Part shown: piece after piece, positions 25,508 to 34,541 of the stretch | Layout: each line of letters begins with the position of its first letter | Numbering within the stretch: the first letter of the stretch is position 1 | Assembly (NCBI RefSeq): GCF_000315425.1 | Contig: NZ_JH992925.1 | Span: 328,858-392,857 of the forward strand | Direction of reading: 5' to 3' | Origin: Massilia timonae CCUG 45783 | GTDB taxonomy: Bacteria; Pseudomonadota; Gammaproteobacteria; Burkholderiales; Burkholderiaceae_D | Length of the DNA: 64,000 nt | Made by a program: the position numbers and the translations under genes | Notes under the pieces: model-generated | The model's input: the letters and a program-made list of their open reading frames with translations, nothing else | Database searches by the model: none | Told to the model about the DNA's origin: nothing

Positions 25508-27196
25508 ATGCTTCAGTGGCTGCGCGAGTACCGGCGCGCCGCGCTGCCGGGCGACATCAGCGCCGGCATCGTGGTGGCGATGATGATGATCCCGCAGGGC
25601 ATGGCCTATGCGCTGGTGGCCGGACTGCCGCCGGTGGTCGGGATCTACGCCAGCATCTTCCCGCCGCTGCTGTACGCGCTGTTCGGGACCAGCAGCACCC
25701 AGTCGGTGGGGCCGATGGCCATCGTGTCGCTGATGACGGCGTCGACGCTCGCGCCGCTGGCCACGCCCGGCACCGGCCTGTATGGCGTGCTGGCGGCCCA
25801 GCTGGCGCTGATGTCGGGCCTGGTCCTGCTGGCCTGCGGCCTGCTGCGCATCGGCTTTCTCGCCAATTTCTTTTCGCGCCCGGTGATGAGCGGCTTCACC
25901 ATCGGCTCGGCGATCGTCATCGCCTGGGGCCAGCTGCGCACCCTGGTCGGCGGCCCGCTCACGCTGGACGCGACCCGGGACTGGTATGCGCGCTGGCCCA
26001 GCATCGCGCTGGGCTTGGGCTCCCTGGCCTTGCTGGTGATGGCGCGCGAGTGGCTGGCGCCGCTGCTGCGCCGGCTGCGCGTCAAGCCCGTCGTGGCCGA
26101 CATCGCGGCCAAGCTGGCGCCGATGTTCGTGGTGCTGGGCGCGACCGCGCTGGTGCCGCTGCTGGGCCTGGAGGCGCTGGGCGTGGCCACCGTCGGCGCG
26201 GTGCCGGCCGGCTTGCCGGGCCTGAACCTGGCCACCTCGAGCGGCCACTGGCAGGCCTTGCTGCAGCCGGCGCTCTTGATCGGCTTCATGGTGTTTTTGA
26301 TCAGCATGTCCGGCGCGCAGGCGCTGGCGCTCAAGCGCGGCGGCGAGAAGCTGGCCAGCAACCGCGAGCTGGTCGGTCTGGGCGCGGCCAACGTCGGCAG
26401 CGCCCTCTCCGGCGGCTTTCCGGTCACCGGCAGCATCTCGCGCTCGGCGGTGAACTTCGCGGCCGGCGCCAATACCCAGCTGGCGAGCATGATCACGGCC
26501 GGCCTGCTGGCCCTGGCGCTGGTGGCGCCCACCGGCTGGCTGGCCCTGCTGCCGCTGCCGACGCTGGCCGCGACCATCATCGTGGCGGTGCTGGGCATGC
26601 TCGACTGGTCGACCCTGCGCACCGCCTGGCGCTACGACCGCGCCGACGCGCTGGCGCTGCTGGCCACCGCCGGTGGCGTGCTGGTGCTGGGGGTGGAGGC
26701 GGGCGTGCTGGTGGGCGTGGCGCTGTCGATGGGCGCGCTGATCTGGCGCGCCAGCCGGCCCCACATCGCGGTGCTGGGCCGCATCCACGGCACCGAACAC
26801 TTCCGCAATGTCGACCGTTATTCAGCCGAAACCACGCCCGGCCTGTTGATGCTGCGGATCGACGCCGGCCTGTTCTTCGGCAACGTGGACGCGGTGAACG
26901 AGCGCATCGACGAGGAACTGGCGCAGCGTGCCTCTACAACCCACCTGGTGCTGGTGCTGTCGGCGGTGAATGCGATCGACACCTCGGCCCTGTTCGGCCT
27001 GGGCGAATTGAACGCGTCGCTGCGCCAGCGCGGCGTGACCCTGCACCTGGCCGAAGTGAAGGGGCCGGTGATGGACCGGCTGCGCGACAGCGACCTGCTG
27101 GGCCAGCTCAGCGGGCAGGTGTTCCTGAGCGCGGCGAATGCCTGGGACAGGCTGGCGGGGTCGAGCGCGGCGGGCCGGCCGCAGCCGGGCGCCTGA
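25508..27196 (+). CDS. SulP family anion transporter
   Basis: 562 residues. Ten or more hydrophobic segments occupy residues 15-420 with the SulP features GIVVAMMMIPQGMAYALVAGLPPVVGIYAS and GAANVGSALSGGFPVTGSISRS. A C-terminal STAS domain covers about 440-550 (LMLRIDAGLFFGNV, SAVNAIDTSALFGL). Family members move sulfate, bicarbonate or other anions across the inner membrane; the substrate cannot be told. The ribosome binding site AGGG is six bases before ATG. The stop codon lies in an inverted repeat shared with the convergent acyltransferase. Confidence 0.93.
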   Translation: MLQWLREYRRAALPGDISAGIVVAMMMIPQGMAYALVAGLPPVVGIYASIFPPLLYALFGTSSTQSVGPMAIVSLMTASTLAPLATPGTGLYGVLAAQLALMSGLVLLACGLLRIGFLANFFSRPVMSGFTIGSAIVIAWGQLRTLVGGPLTLDATRDWYARWPSIALGLGSLALLVMAREWLAPLLRRLRVKPVVADIAAKLAPMFVVLGATALVPLLGLEALGVATVGAVPAGLPGLNLATSSGHWQALLQPALLIGFMVFLISMSGAQALALKRGGEKLASNRELVGLGAANVGSALSGGFPVTGSISRSAVNFAAGANTQLASMITAGLLALALVAPTGWLALLPLPTLAATIIVAVLGMLDWSTLRTAWRYDRADALALLATAGGVLVLGVEAGVLVGVALSMGALIWRASRPHIAVLGRIHGTEHFRNVDRYSAETTPGLLMLRIDAGLFFGNVDAVNERIDEELAQRASTTHLVLVLSAVNAIDTSALFGLGELNASLRQRGVTLHLAEVKGPVMDRLRDSDLLGQLSGQVFLSAANAWDRLAGSSAAGRPQPGA

Positions 27197-27206
27197 GTTC
27201 AGGCGC
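27189..27206. repeat. Inverted repeat spanning two convergent stop codons
   Basis: gcgcctga-gt-tcaggcgc: an 8-bp perfect stem in which both stop codons (TGA on plus, TGA read from tca on minus) are embedded. It lacks a T tract, so it may slow or stabilise transcript ends rather than be a standard terminator. Confidence 0.5.
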
Positions 27207-27828
27207 GCTTGCGCTGCGCTTCGTTGTCGTCGCGCGGGGCGAGCCGGATCGGCGCGGCGTTCTCGGGATAGAGGGCGGTGACGTCCCGGTAGACGCCGCG
27301 GATCGCTTCCATGTCGGCTTCGACGTCGCCGCTGAGATCGAGCGTGGCGGTCACGCGCAGCTCCTTCTTCTTGTAATCGAAGCTGACCAGCAGCAGCGGC
27401 ACGTTGGCGGTGCGCGCCAGGTGATAGAAGCCGCTTTTCCAGTGCGGACGGTAGCCGCGCGTGCCCTCCGGGGTGATGGCGACCCAGCACCAGTCTTCCT
27501 TCAGCATCTTCTGGGCCAGCTGGCGCGTGGCGCCCATCGGCGAACTGCGGTCCACTGCGATCCCGCCCCAGTAGCGCATCAGGCGACCCATCGCGCCGCG
27601 GAACAGCGAATCCTTGGCCAGCCAGCGAAACGGCAGGTCGAGCGCCCATTTGGCGACCAGGCCGATCGGGAAGTCCCAGTTCGAGGTGTGCGGATAGACC
27701 ACGACGATGCCGTGCGGACCGGGCAGTGGCTTGAAATACAGCTTCCAGCCGAACAGCTGCAGCACGCGCAGCGCGGTGCGCTGGCGCAGGGTGGGCAGTG
27801 CCTCGGGACGCTGCAGGTGATCGTTCAT
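27199..27828 (-). CDS. 1-acyl-glycerol-3-phosphate acyltransferase-like protein
   Basis: 209 residues. The acyltransferase motif I is HTSNWD (H47, D52), and motif III is PEGTR, typical of the PlsC superfamily. There is a single hydrophobic segment near residue 40, so it is probably a membrane-associated enzyme of phospholipid or lipid-A-like acylation. The start ATG 27828 has GGAG five bases upstream; nine more codons are open upstream. It is convergent with the SulP gene, two bases between stops. Confidence 0.9.
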   Translation of the reverse strand: MNDHLQRPEALPTLRQRTALRVLQLFGWKLYFKPLPGPHGIVVVYPHTSNWDFPIGLVAKWALDLPFRWLAKDSLFRGAMGRLMRYWGGIAVDRSSPMGATRQLAQKMLKEDWCWVAITPEGTRGYRPHWKSGFYHLARTANVPLLLVSFDYKKKELRVTATLDLSGDVEADMEAIRGVYRDVTALYPENAAPIRLAPRDDNEAQRKRA

Positions 27829-28015
27829 CGGGTCTCCGGTTGGGCGTAATGGCATGTTGCTACGGGAATTTTTGATTACGCTCTAGAAAATGAAGCGTGG
27901 GATTCTAGCCGGAGCGGAGAGGGGGGACAAGCAAAAATGCTGGTGCGGGGTATGCGCTGTGGTTATCATGCCGCTGTCCGAACGACAAGCCAATGACAAT
28001 CCGCCACTACGTGTA

Positions 28016-28369
28016 ATGACAATGGATATCACGATTTATCACAACCCGCGCTGCGGGACCTCGCGCAACACCCTGGCCGCCATCCGCGAGGCCGGCCACG
28101 AACCGCAAGTGGTCGAGTACCTGGCCCATCCACCGGGCCGCGAGCAACTGGCGCGCCTGATCGCGGATGCCGGCCTGCAGCCGCGCGACGCGGTGCGCCG
28201 CAAGGAAGCCCTGTACGCCGAGCTGGGCCTCGACCGGCCGGAGGTGACGGATGCGGCGCTGCTCGATGCGATGGCCGCGCATCCGATCCTGATCGAGCGG
28301 CCCTTCGTGGTCACGCCGAACGGCGTGCGCCTGTGCCGGCCGTTCGAGCGGGTGCGCGAAGTCTTGTAA
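28016..28369 (+). CDS. arsC: ArsC-type arsenate reductase (glutaredoxin-dependent)
   Basis: 117 residues. The N-terminus MTMDITIYHNPRCGTSRNTL carries the catalytic Cys13 in the CGTSRN loop, and three Arg positions expected to bind arsenate are present (VRRKEALY, IERPFVVTP, LCRPFERV). The Escherichia coli family enzyme reduces arsenate to arsenite with glutathione/glutaredoxin. A second ATG at 28022 is equally plausible as start. It stands alone: no arsB, arsH or ars regulator is next to it, so a housekeeping or alternative reductase role is possible. Confidence 0.9.
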   Translation: MTMDITIYHNPRCGTSRNTLAAIREAGHEPQVVEYLAHPPGREQLARLIADAGLQPRDAVRRKEALYAELGLDRPEVTDAALLDAMAAHPILIERPFVVTPNGVRLCRPFERVREVL

Positions 28370-28372
28370 ACC

Positions 28373-29608
28373 TCAGGATGGCGGCGCCGCCGGCAGCGCC
28401 CCGATGTCCGCCTTGCGCATCGGCCGCGCCCCGGTATTGCCGCTGCCGGGCGGCGCCGATTCGGATGGCAAGCCCTGTCCGATCGCCGGCGACCCGGGGC
28501 GCAGGCGGAAGTCCGGCGTGCCGCTGGCGCTGTACTCGACGAACTGAGGCGGCGCGCTGATGCTGCCCACATGCTCGCGGCCGGGCGACAGCTTCCAGTC
28601 GTCGCCGGCATTCTGGTACACGAGGTTGTTGCGGAAGCTGTTGTGGCGGCCGATCGCCCCTTGTTCGAGGATGCCGTTGTTGTTGTCGTAGACGATGTTG
28701 TTGCTGACGTGGGTGTGGTCGTTCGGCCCCTTGCTGTGATAAAAGTCGCCGCCGCCGACGACGATGCCGGTGCCGGAGGCCGCCACGGTATTGCCGCGCA
28801 CGGTCACGCGGTTGGCGTCGTGCCACAGATGGATGCCGGCGCCGGACACGCGGTAGACGACGTTGCCGCGCACGCTGGCCGTGGTGCTGACGTAGATGCC
28901 GTGCATGTAGCGGCAGCCGGGCGGGCCGATGTCGTGCACGTGGTTGCCGGTCACGACCACGTCCACGCCCTTGTAATAGCTGTCGATGCCGATGCCGGAG
29001 CCGCCCTTGGACTCGCACGGCACGTCGTTGCCGATGTGGTGGATGCGGTTGCCGTGCACGCCGTTGTGCGAGCCGCCGTTGTAGATGCCGCTCAGCCATT
29101 TCATGCCGCTCTGGTACTGGGTGCCGTCGATCTCGAAGCCGATGATGTCGACGTAGTTGCCGCGGTTGTCCCAGGCCGCGCTCTGGCGCGCGTCGAGCGG
29201 CGGCACGATCCTGGCGCCCCAGCGCTCGGTGCTCTGGAAGATGATGCGCGCCTCGAGCGTGCCGCTGGTGGTGGTGCGCACGCCGCCCGAATAGATGCCG
29301 GGCGCGACGTGCACGGTCGTACCCGGCGTGACCACCTGGGCCGCGCGCGCGAGGGTGCGGAAGGGTTCGGCGCGGGTGCCGGGATTGCTGTCCGAGCCGT
29401 TGGGCGCGACATGGAGGTGGGTGCGCACCAGTTCGGGCACCACGAGTTCTTCGTGCCCGCCGTCGCGCAGCCGGCAGCCGGCCAGCAATTGCCCCGCCAA
29501 CAGCGGGCAGGCCAGCAGCCAGAACACGCCCAGCTGCATGCGCCGGCGCACGAGCGGGTATATCAGCAGGCGAACGGCGGTCAAGACCTCGGGCAAAATC
29601 CGGCGCAT
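28373..29608 (-). CDS. Right-handed beta-helix surface protein, possible lipoprotein
   Basis: 411 residues. An N-terminal hydrophobic region ends in LLAGQLLAGC, a lipobox-like site near residue 45, preceded by a basic stretch. The mature part starts with an SDSNPGTRAEPFRTLARAAQVVTPGTTVHVAPGIY segment typical of pectate-lyase-like or parallel beta-helix proteins, followed by repeated NxV/GNxV rungs (GNHVHDIG, GNVVYRVSG, GNTVAASG, NNIVYDNNN, NNLVYQNAG). Such folds bind or cut polysaccharides; catalytic residues cannot be assigned. ATG 29608 has GAGGA upstream, while ATG 29539 would give a textbook lipoprotein leader without a ribosome binding site. Stop codons of this gene and arsC are three bases apart. 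Confidence 0.85.
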   Translation of the reverse strand: MRRILPEVLTAVRLLIYPLVRRRMQLGVFWLLACPLLAGQLLAGCRLRDGGHEELVVPELVRTHLHVAPNGSDSNPGTRAEPFRTLARAAQVVTPGTTVHVAPGIYSGGVRTTTSGTLEARIIFQSTERWGARIVPPLDARQSAAWDNRGNYVDIIGFEIDGTQYQSGMKWLSGIYNGGSHNGVHGNRIHHIGNDVPCESKGGSGIGIDSYYKGVDVVVTGNHVHDIGPPGCRYMHGIYVSTTASVRGNVVYRVSGAGIHLWHDANRVTVRGNTVAASGTGIVVGGGDFYHSKGPNDHTHVSNNIVYDNNNGILEQGAIGRHNSFRNNLVYQNAGDDWKLSPGREHVGSISAPPQFVEYSASGTPDFRLRPGSPAIGQGLPSESAPPGSGNTGARPMRKADIGALPAAPPS

Positions 29609-29731
29609 TGCGTCCTCGTCATTAGAGCAGGTGACGGAACCAGTCTGAGCCTGCCCATGCGAGGGGGATGCCGGATCGATCAAACTCGTCCTTGAGCATG
29701 CGCAATGCGCGCACGCCGCGGGACGTCGAAA

Positions 29732-30175
29732 TCAAGCGGTCGGCGCAGCGACCACCACCGGCATATACGTGTCCAGGAACGCGGCCGGCATGCGGCGCGG
29801 CCGGCCGCTGCCGATCTCGATGCAGACCAGTTCCCAGCGCCCGCGCAGCACGGTGGCGCCGTCGCTGTCGCGCACCAGCTGGAAGCGGCGCTCCATCGTC
29901 AGCTTGCCGTCGCCGCCGACCAGCCAGGTGGCCAGGCTCAGCGCCTCGCCTTCCACGGTGGGCAGCAGGTACGCGTAATCGCCGCGCCGGATCGCCATCG
30001 CGCGGTCCAGGCGCCGGTAGTCGTCCAGCGACAGGCCCAGCCCTTCCGAATGGGCCCAGCCGGCCTGTTCGCACCAGCGCACGTAGACGGCGTTGTTGGT
30101 GTGGTTCAGGCCATCGATGTCGCCGGCCTGCGGCATGACCGGCAGGATGAACGGTTGCGGATAATCCCAGTCCAA
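29732..30175 (-). CDS. Acyl-CoA thioesterase, 4HBT hot-dog fold
   Basis: 147 residues. The 4HBT signature GDIDGLNHTNNAVYVRWCEQAGW near residue 18 places it with YbgC/FadM-like thioesterases (active-site Asp in this motif). It probably hydrolyses acyl-CoA. The only suitable start is TTG 30175, preceded by AGAGGA with six bases spacing; this start codon is inferred from position and the motif location. It is divergent from the small gene at 30223. Confidence 0.88.
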   Translation of the reverse strand: MDWDYPQPFILPVMPQAGDIDGLNHTNNAVYVRWCEQAGWAHSEGLGLSLDDYRRLDRAMAIRRGDYAYLLPTVEGEALSLATWLVGGDGKLTMERRFQLVRDSDGATVLRGRWELVCIEIGSGRPRRMPAAFLDTYMPVVVAAPTA

Positions 30176-30222
30176 AGTGTGTCCTCTGCAAGCGCGGCCG
30201 GGGCCGCGAACCTGGGCATTAT

Positions 30223-30567
30223 ATGTTCACGATGATCCTGCTGCTGTACCTGCAACAGAACCTCGACGTCACGCTGGCGAGCAGCAGCCTGCGCGGCGAG
30301 TTCGCCAGCAGCGCCGCATGCGAGGAGGCCGCCGTCGGCTTGCGCGGCGCGCTGCCCACGCCCGAAGGCCATGCGGCGGCCTGGCACGACGCGCTGTGCG
30401 TGCCGATCGCGCGCGGAGTCAGGGTGCGCAGCGGCGCGCCGCCCGACCTGGGCGCGCTGCTGCGCGAACACCCGCCGGCCGAATGCGGGGCCGACGGCGC
30501 CTGGCGCCGGGTGGCGGAACTGTGCGTCCCGTCCGGGGCCGCGACGGGCGGCACGCAGTCGCATTAG
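30223..30567 (+). CDS. Small hypothetical protein
   Basis: 114 residues, with a short hydrophobic N-terminus (MILLLYLQQNLDVTLAS) but no clear cleavage site. Four cysteines occur (SAACEEA, DALCVPI, PAECGAD, AELCVPS), which could form disulfides if exported. Codon use fits the neighbours. Start may be 30223 or 30232; no good ribosome binding site. It is divergent from the thioesterase and convergent with the aminopeptidase. Function not recognised. Confidence 0.6.
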   Translation: MFTMILLLYLQQNLDVTLASSSLRGEFASSAACEEAAVGLRGALPTPEGHAAAWHDALCVPIARGVRVRSGAPPDLGALLREHPPAECGADGAWRRVAELCVPSGAATGGTQSH

Positions 30568-30582
30568 CACTTCACGCAGCGG

Positions 30583-33240
30583 TCAGTCCTTGGGCGCCGT
30601 CATCGCCGCCTTGATCGCCACGCAGCGCTGTTCGTCCTGCAGGGTGTCCAGCAACGAGCGGCGGGTGAACGCCGACAGGTCCTTCATCCCGTCGGCGGCG
30701 CGGCTCAGGCGCTGCACGCTGTGCGGCGTGCACGCGGTCGGGATCATGGTGGTGGCGTAGGCGCGCATATAGACCGGGCCGGCCGCCTTGTCGATCGCCG
30801 GCAGGCGTGCCAGGCGCGCATCGGCCTCGAGCTCGCTCAGCTGGCCCTGTTCGGCCGGGAACACGCTGCCCATCGCCGTGCGGATGCGCGAGAACGGCAG
30901 CGGCGTCTTGAGGTCTTCGATCTTCCCGACCCATTCTGCCTTGACCTTCGGATCCGGACGCGATGCGGTGGCCGCCACCGCCGCCACCTGGCCGGCGTCG
31001 GATTTGTCGCGCGCGCTTTCCGCCGCGACCAGCGCGTCGGCGCCGGGGTGATTGTAGCGGTTGAGGTGGGCGATGATCGACCAGCGCATTTCCTGGGTGA
31101 GCTGCAGGCCGGCGGCGTCGACCTTGCCGTCGAGGATGCCGGCCAGGCGCGCCAGCGCCTCGGGGCTCGACGCCACGCTCACGTAGAGATTGAACCAGCG
31201 GCGCTGGACGTCGGCGTCGGCCTTGTGCGCCAGCACGCCGTCCCAGGCCATCTTCTCCAGGGCTGCATAGGTCTGCTTCGCATACGCGCTGTCGAGGCGC
31301 ATGGCGTCGAGGTAGGCCTTCGACTGGACGACCTTGCCCAGCACGTCGCCGAGCAGGGTGTAGTCCTTCTCTTGCGGCGCATTGTTCAGGGCCACGGTGA
31401 TGAAGTCGTTCAGCGGCAGCTGGGCGTCGCGCACGCTGTCCCACAGGCTTTGCCACAGCATGGCGCGCAGCAGCGGATCATCGACCTGCGACAATTTCGT
31501 GCGCGCGGTATCGAACGAGCGGGCGTCCAGCTGGACTTTCGCATAGCCCCAGTCCTGGTAGTTCGGGTAGACGAGGTCAGGGCAGGCCGCGCCGTCCAGA
31601 TCCTTGACCGCAGTCTTTGCGCCCTTGTAGGTCACCGGCACGTTCTTGACCAGGGACAGCTTGCCGCCGTCGATCTTGAAGGCGGCCACCTGCACGCGCT
31701 GTTCGCGCAGGGTCGGCAGCTCCTTGCTCGGCGCCGATTGGGTAAGGGTAAAGTCCTTGATCTTGCCGTTGCTGCAGCTGTAATTGGCGGCGATCGTGTT
31801 CACGCCGGCGTGGTACAGCCATTCCCTGGTCCAGCCTGACAGGTCGCGGCCGGCGGTCCTGGCCAGCGTATTGATGAAGTCATCGAGGGTGGCGTTCTGC
31901 CACGAATACTTGACCAGGTAGTTGTGCACGCCCTTGCGGAACACTTCCTCGCCCAGCAGGTGGCGCAGCTGCTTGAGGGCGGCGCCCCCTTTCGAATAGG
32001 TGATGGCGTCGATATTGTCGAAGGCGTTGGCGGACGACGGCACCGGCACCTCGATCGGGTGGGTGCTCGCGGTCTGGTCCTGGATGTAGGCGCGCTGCTT
32101 GCCGGTCTGGTAGAACTTCTGCCACGAATCCTTGAACTCGGTCGACTCGGCGGTGGCCAGGATGCCCATGAAGGAAGCGAAGCTTTCGTTCAGCCACAGG
32201 CCGTTCCACCACTTCATGGTGACCAGGTTGCCGAACCACTGGTGCGCCATCTCGTGCATGATCACTTCGGTCATCGACTGCTTCTGGTCGGCCGTCATGT
32301 TGGCCACGCCGTAGCGCGCTTCGGCGAAGGTGATGGCGCCGGCGTTTTCCATCGCGCCGTACAGGAAGTCGGGCACGATCAGCTGGTCATACTTCTCGAA
32401 CGGGTAGGGGATGCCGAAATACTCTTCGAAGAAGGTCATGCCGGCCTTGGTCTGGCGGAACCAGTCGGCCGGGACCACCTGCCTGGCCAGCGACTGGCGC
32501 GCGAACAGGCGCATCGGGTACTTGCCGCTATTGTCTTCCCAGACCTGGTAAGGACCGGCGTGCAGCGAGAAGTTGTAGGGGCTCAGGCGCTTCGTCTGCT
32601 TGAAGCTCCAGCGGCGGTTGGCGCCGGCGTCATCGATCCTGGTCTCGCGGGTGGTGGTGACCACGTGCCAATCCTTCGGCGCGGTGACGCTGACGGTATA
32701 GCTGGCCTTCAGGTCGGGCTGGTCGAACAGCGGGAACATCTGCTGTGCCGCCACCGGCTCGAAGTGCGAATACGTGTACACCCGGCCGTCGGCCGGGTCG
32801 ACCATGCGGTGCAGGCCTTCGCCATTGGTGCTGTGCAGGCGCTCGTAGGCGACGGTGACGGTGTTGCGGCCCTTGGCCAGGTGCGCCGGGTCGATCGTGA
32901 TGAACCAGTTGTTGTAGCGCGCCTGGACCGGCTTGCCGTTGACGCTGACCGACTTGACGGTGGCCTTGTTGAGGTCGAGGGTGACCGCGGAATGCGTGTC
33001 CTTGAGGTCGAAGGTGACGGTCGTGGTGCCGGCGAAGGTTTCCTTGCCGGTCAGGGTAAAGTCCAGCACATAGTCCACGTTCGCGATGCGCGCGGAACGG
33101 GCGAACGCATCGGCCTGCGAGAGGAAGGCGGTTTCGGCGCGGGCCGGGGCTTGTTGTGCCGGTGCGGCGTGAACGGCGCCGCCGAAGACGAAGGCGGAAG
33201 CGATGGCGACGGCCATCACGCGGTGTGCGGGAAAGTTCAC
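30583..33240 (-). CDS. M1 family zinc aminopeptidase, exported
   Basis: 885 residues with a signal peptide (VMAVAIASAFVFGGAVHAAPA). The exopeptidase motif GAMEN and zinc-binding HEMAHQWFGN (H329, E330, H333), with the third ligand Glu in LNESFAS 18-19 residues later, define a gluzincin aminopeptidase. The second half is the ERAP1-like helical domain. It should trim peptides in the periplasm. A GTG start at 33240 has AGAGAGGA six bases upstream; an ATG further upstream at 33267 would bury that site. It has no obvious partner gene nearby; it is convergent with the small gene at 30223. Confidence 0.93.
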   Translation of the reverse strand: MNFPAHRVMAVAIASAFVFGGAVHAAPAQQAPARAETAFLSQADAFARSARIANVDYVLDFTLTGKETFAGTTTVTFDLKDTHSAVTLDLNKATVKSVSVNGKPVQARYNNWFITIDPAHLAKGRNTVTVAYERLHSTNGEGLHRMVDPADGRVYTYSHFEPVAAQQMFPLFDQPDLKASYTVSVTAPKDWHVVTTTRETRIDDAGANRRWSFKQTKRLSPYNFSLHAGPYQVWEDNSGKYPMRLFARQSLARQVVPADWFRQTKAGMTFFEEYFGIPYPFEKYDQLIVPDFLYGAMENAGAITFAEARYGVANMTADQKQSMTEVIMHEMAHQWFGNLVTMKWWNGLWLNESFASFMGILATAESTEFKDSWQKFYQTGKQRAYIQDQTASTHPIEVPVPSSANAFDNIDAITYSKGGAALKQLRHLLGEEVFRKGVHNYLVKYSWQNATLDDFINTLARTAGRDLSGWTREWLYHAGVNTIAANYSCSNGKIKDFTLTQSAPSKELPTLREQRVQVAAFKIDGGKLSLVKNVPVTYKGAKTAVKDLDGAACPDLVYPNYQDWGYAKVQLDARSFDTARTKLSQVDDPLLRAMLWQSLWDSVRDAQLPLNDFITVALNNAPQEKDYTLLGDVLGKVVQSKAYLDAMRLDSAYAKQTYAALEKMAWDGVLAHKADADVQRRWFNLYVSVASSPEALARLAGILDGKVDAAGLQLTQEMRWSIIAHLNRYNHPGADALVAAESARDKSDAGQVAAVAATASRPDPKVKAEWVGKIEDLKTPLPFSRIRTAMGSVFPAEQGQLSELEADARLARLPAIDKAAGPVYMRAYATTMIPTACTPHSVQRLSRAADGMKDLSAFTRRSLLDTLQDEQRCVAIKAAMTAPKD

Positions 33241-33385
33241 TGAATATCCTCTCTCGGGTGGGCGCATCTGGGTGCGCGAAATGTCAATCGCGCAAGAATA
33301 GCACTAACGTTCCACGCTGGACACCTGTTGGAGAGATTGCGTACTCTCGGCATGCGGATTCGATGCCGGTGTCAATACGAAGAAA

Positions 33386-33452
33386 CGGGACCGCGAAGGT
33401 CCCGTCGAAAGAGGCGCCGCCGCTTCGCCGGCGACAGGGCAGCGAAGCGGTG
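33386..33452 (-). terminator. Hairpin pair downstream of the ene-reductase gene
   Basis: Two stems follow the nemA-like stop on the minus strand: a long imperfect one (gccgccgcttcgc / gcgaagcggtggc, 33415-33452) and a short perfect one (cgggacc / ggtcccg, 33386-33405) followed by GUUUCUU. The second resembles a modest intrinsic terminator. Confidence 0.55.
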
Positions 33453-33466
33453 GCGAAAACGAAAAA

Positions 33467-34531
33467 TCAGGCGGCCTGTTCCAGCGTCGGGTAGTCGGTA
33501 TAGCCGACCGCGCCCGGATGGTAGAAGGTGTCGGTGTTCGGCTCGTTGAGCGGCGCCTTCAGTTGCAGGCGCTTCGGCAGGTCCGGATTGGCGATGAACA
33601 GCTGGCCCCACGACACCGCGTCGGCGCTGCCGCTGGCGATCAGTTCCTCTGCCTGTTCGCGGGTCAGCTGCTGGTTGGCGATCCAGACGCCGCCGAACTC
33701 CTTCTTGATCATCGGGCCCAGCGCGTCCGGACCTTGCCCTTCGCGGGTGAAGATGAAGGCGATCTTGCGCTTGCCCAGTTCGCGCGCCACGTAGCCGAAA
33801 GTCTCGGCCGGGGTCGAGTCGCCCATATCGTGCGAATCGCGCGCCGGCGCCAGGTGCATGCCGACGCGGTCGGCGCCCCAGACCTCGATGCAGGCGTCGG
33901 TCACTTCCAGCATCAGGCGCGCGCGGTTCTCGATCGGGCCGCCATAGGCGTCGGTGCGCTTGTTGGTGGAATCCTGCAGGAACTGGTCGAGCAGGTAGCC
34001 GTTGGCGCCATGGACTTCGACGCCGTCGAAACCCGCCTTCTTGGCGTTCTCGGCGCCCTTGCGGTAGGCGGCGACGATGCCGGCGATTTCATCGAGTTCG
34101 AGCGCGCGCGGGGTGACGTAGGGACGCTTCGGACGAAGCAGGCTCACGTGGCCTTCCGGCTGGATCGCCGACGGCGCGACCGGCAGCTCGCCGTCGAGGA
34201 AGGACGGATCGGAGATGCGGCCCACGTGCCACAGCTGCAGGAAGATGCGGCCACCGGCCTTGTGCACGGCCTCGGTGACGATCTTCCAGCCCTCGACCTG
34301 TTCGTCGGACCAGATGCCCGGCGTATCAGCGTAGCCCACGCCCATCGGGGTCACCGACGTCGCTTCGGACAGGATCAGCCCGGCCGACGCGCGCTGCACA
34401 TAGTATTCGGCCATCAGCGCATTCGGCACGCGTGCGCCGCCATCGGCGCGCGAGCGGGTCAACGGCGCCATGACGATGCGGTTCGGCCATTCGAGGGCGC
34501 CCACCTTGATCGGGTCAAACATTGTAGTCAT
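33467..34531 (-). CDS. nemA: Old yellow enzyme / N-ethylmaleimide reductase (alkene reductase)
   Basis: 354 residues, a flavin (FMN) enzyme of the OYE family. Motifs: MAPLTRSRA at the start, LQLWHVGRIS, GVEVHGANGYLLDQF with the His/Asn substrate pair, TDAYGGPIENRARL. It reduces electrophilic alkenes and nitro or maleimide compounds with NAD(P)H. It starts 10 bases after the ArsR regulator gene, so the two form an operon regulated through the operator at 34869-34892. This matches NemR/NemA-like electrophile responses but with an ArsR rather than TetR regulator. Confidence 0.94.
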   Translation of the reverse strand: MTTMFDPIKVGALEWPNRIVMAPLTRSRADGGARVPNALMAEYYVQRASAGLILSEATSVTPMGVGYADTPGIWSDEQVEGWKIVTEAVHKAGGRIFLQLWHVGRISDPSFLDGELPVAPSAIQPEGHVSLLRPKRPYVTPRALELDEIAGIVAAYRKGAENAKKAGFDGVEVHGANGYLLDQFLQDSTNKRTDAYGGPIENRARLMLEVTDACIEVWGADRVGMHLAPARDSHDMGDSTPAETFGYVARELGKRKIAFIFTREGQGPDALGPMIKKEFGGVWIANQQLTREQAEELIASGSADAVSWGQLFIANPDLPKRLQLKAPLNEPNTDTFYHPGAVGYTDYPTLEQAA

Positions 34532-34541
34532 CGGGTTATTC

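Noticed and set aside
28016..28369. A full arsenic-resistance operon around arsC
   Set aside because: No arsB, acr3, arsH or adjacent arsR is seen; the ArsR gene at 34542 is linked to an ene-reductase instead.
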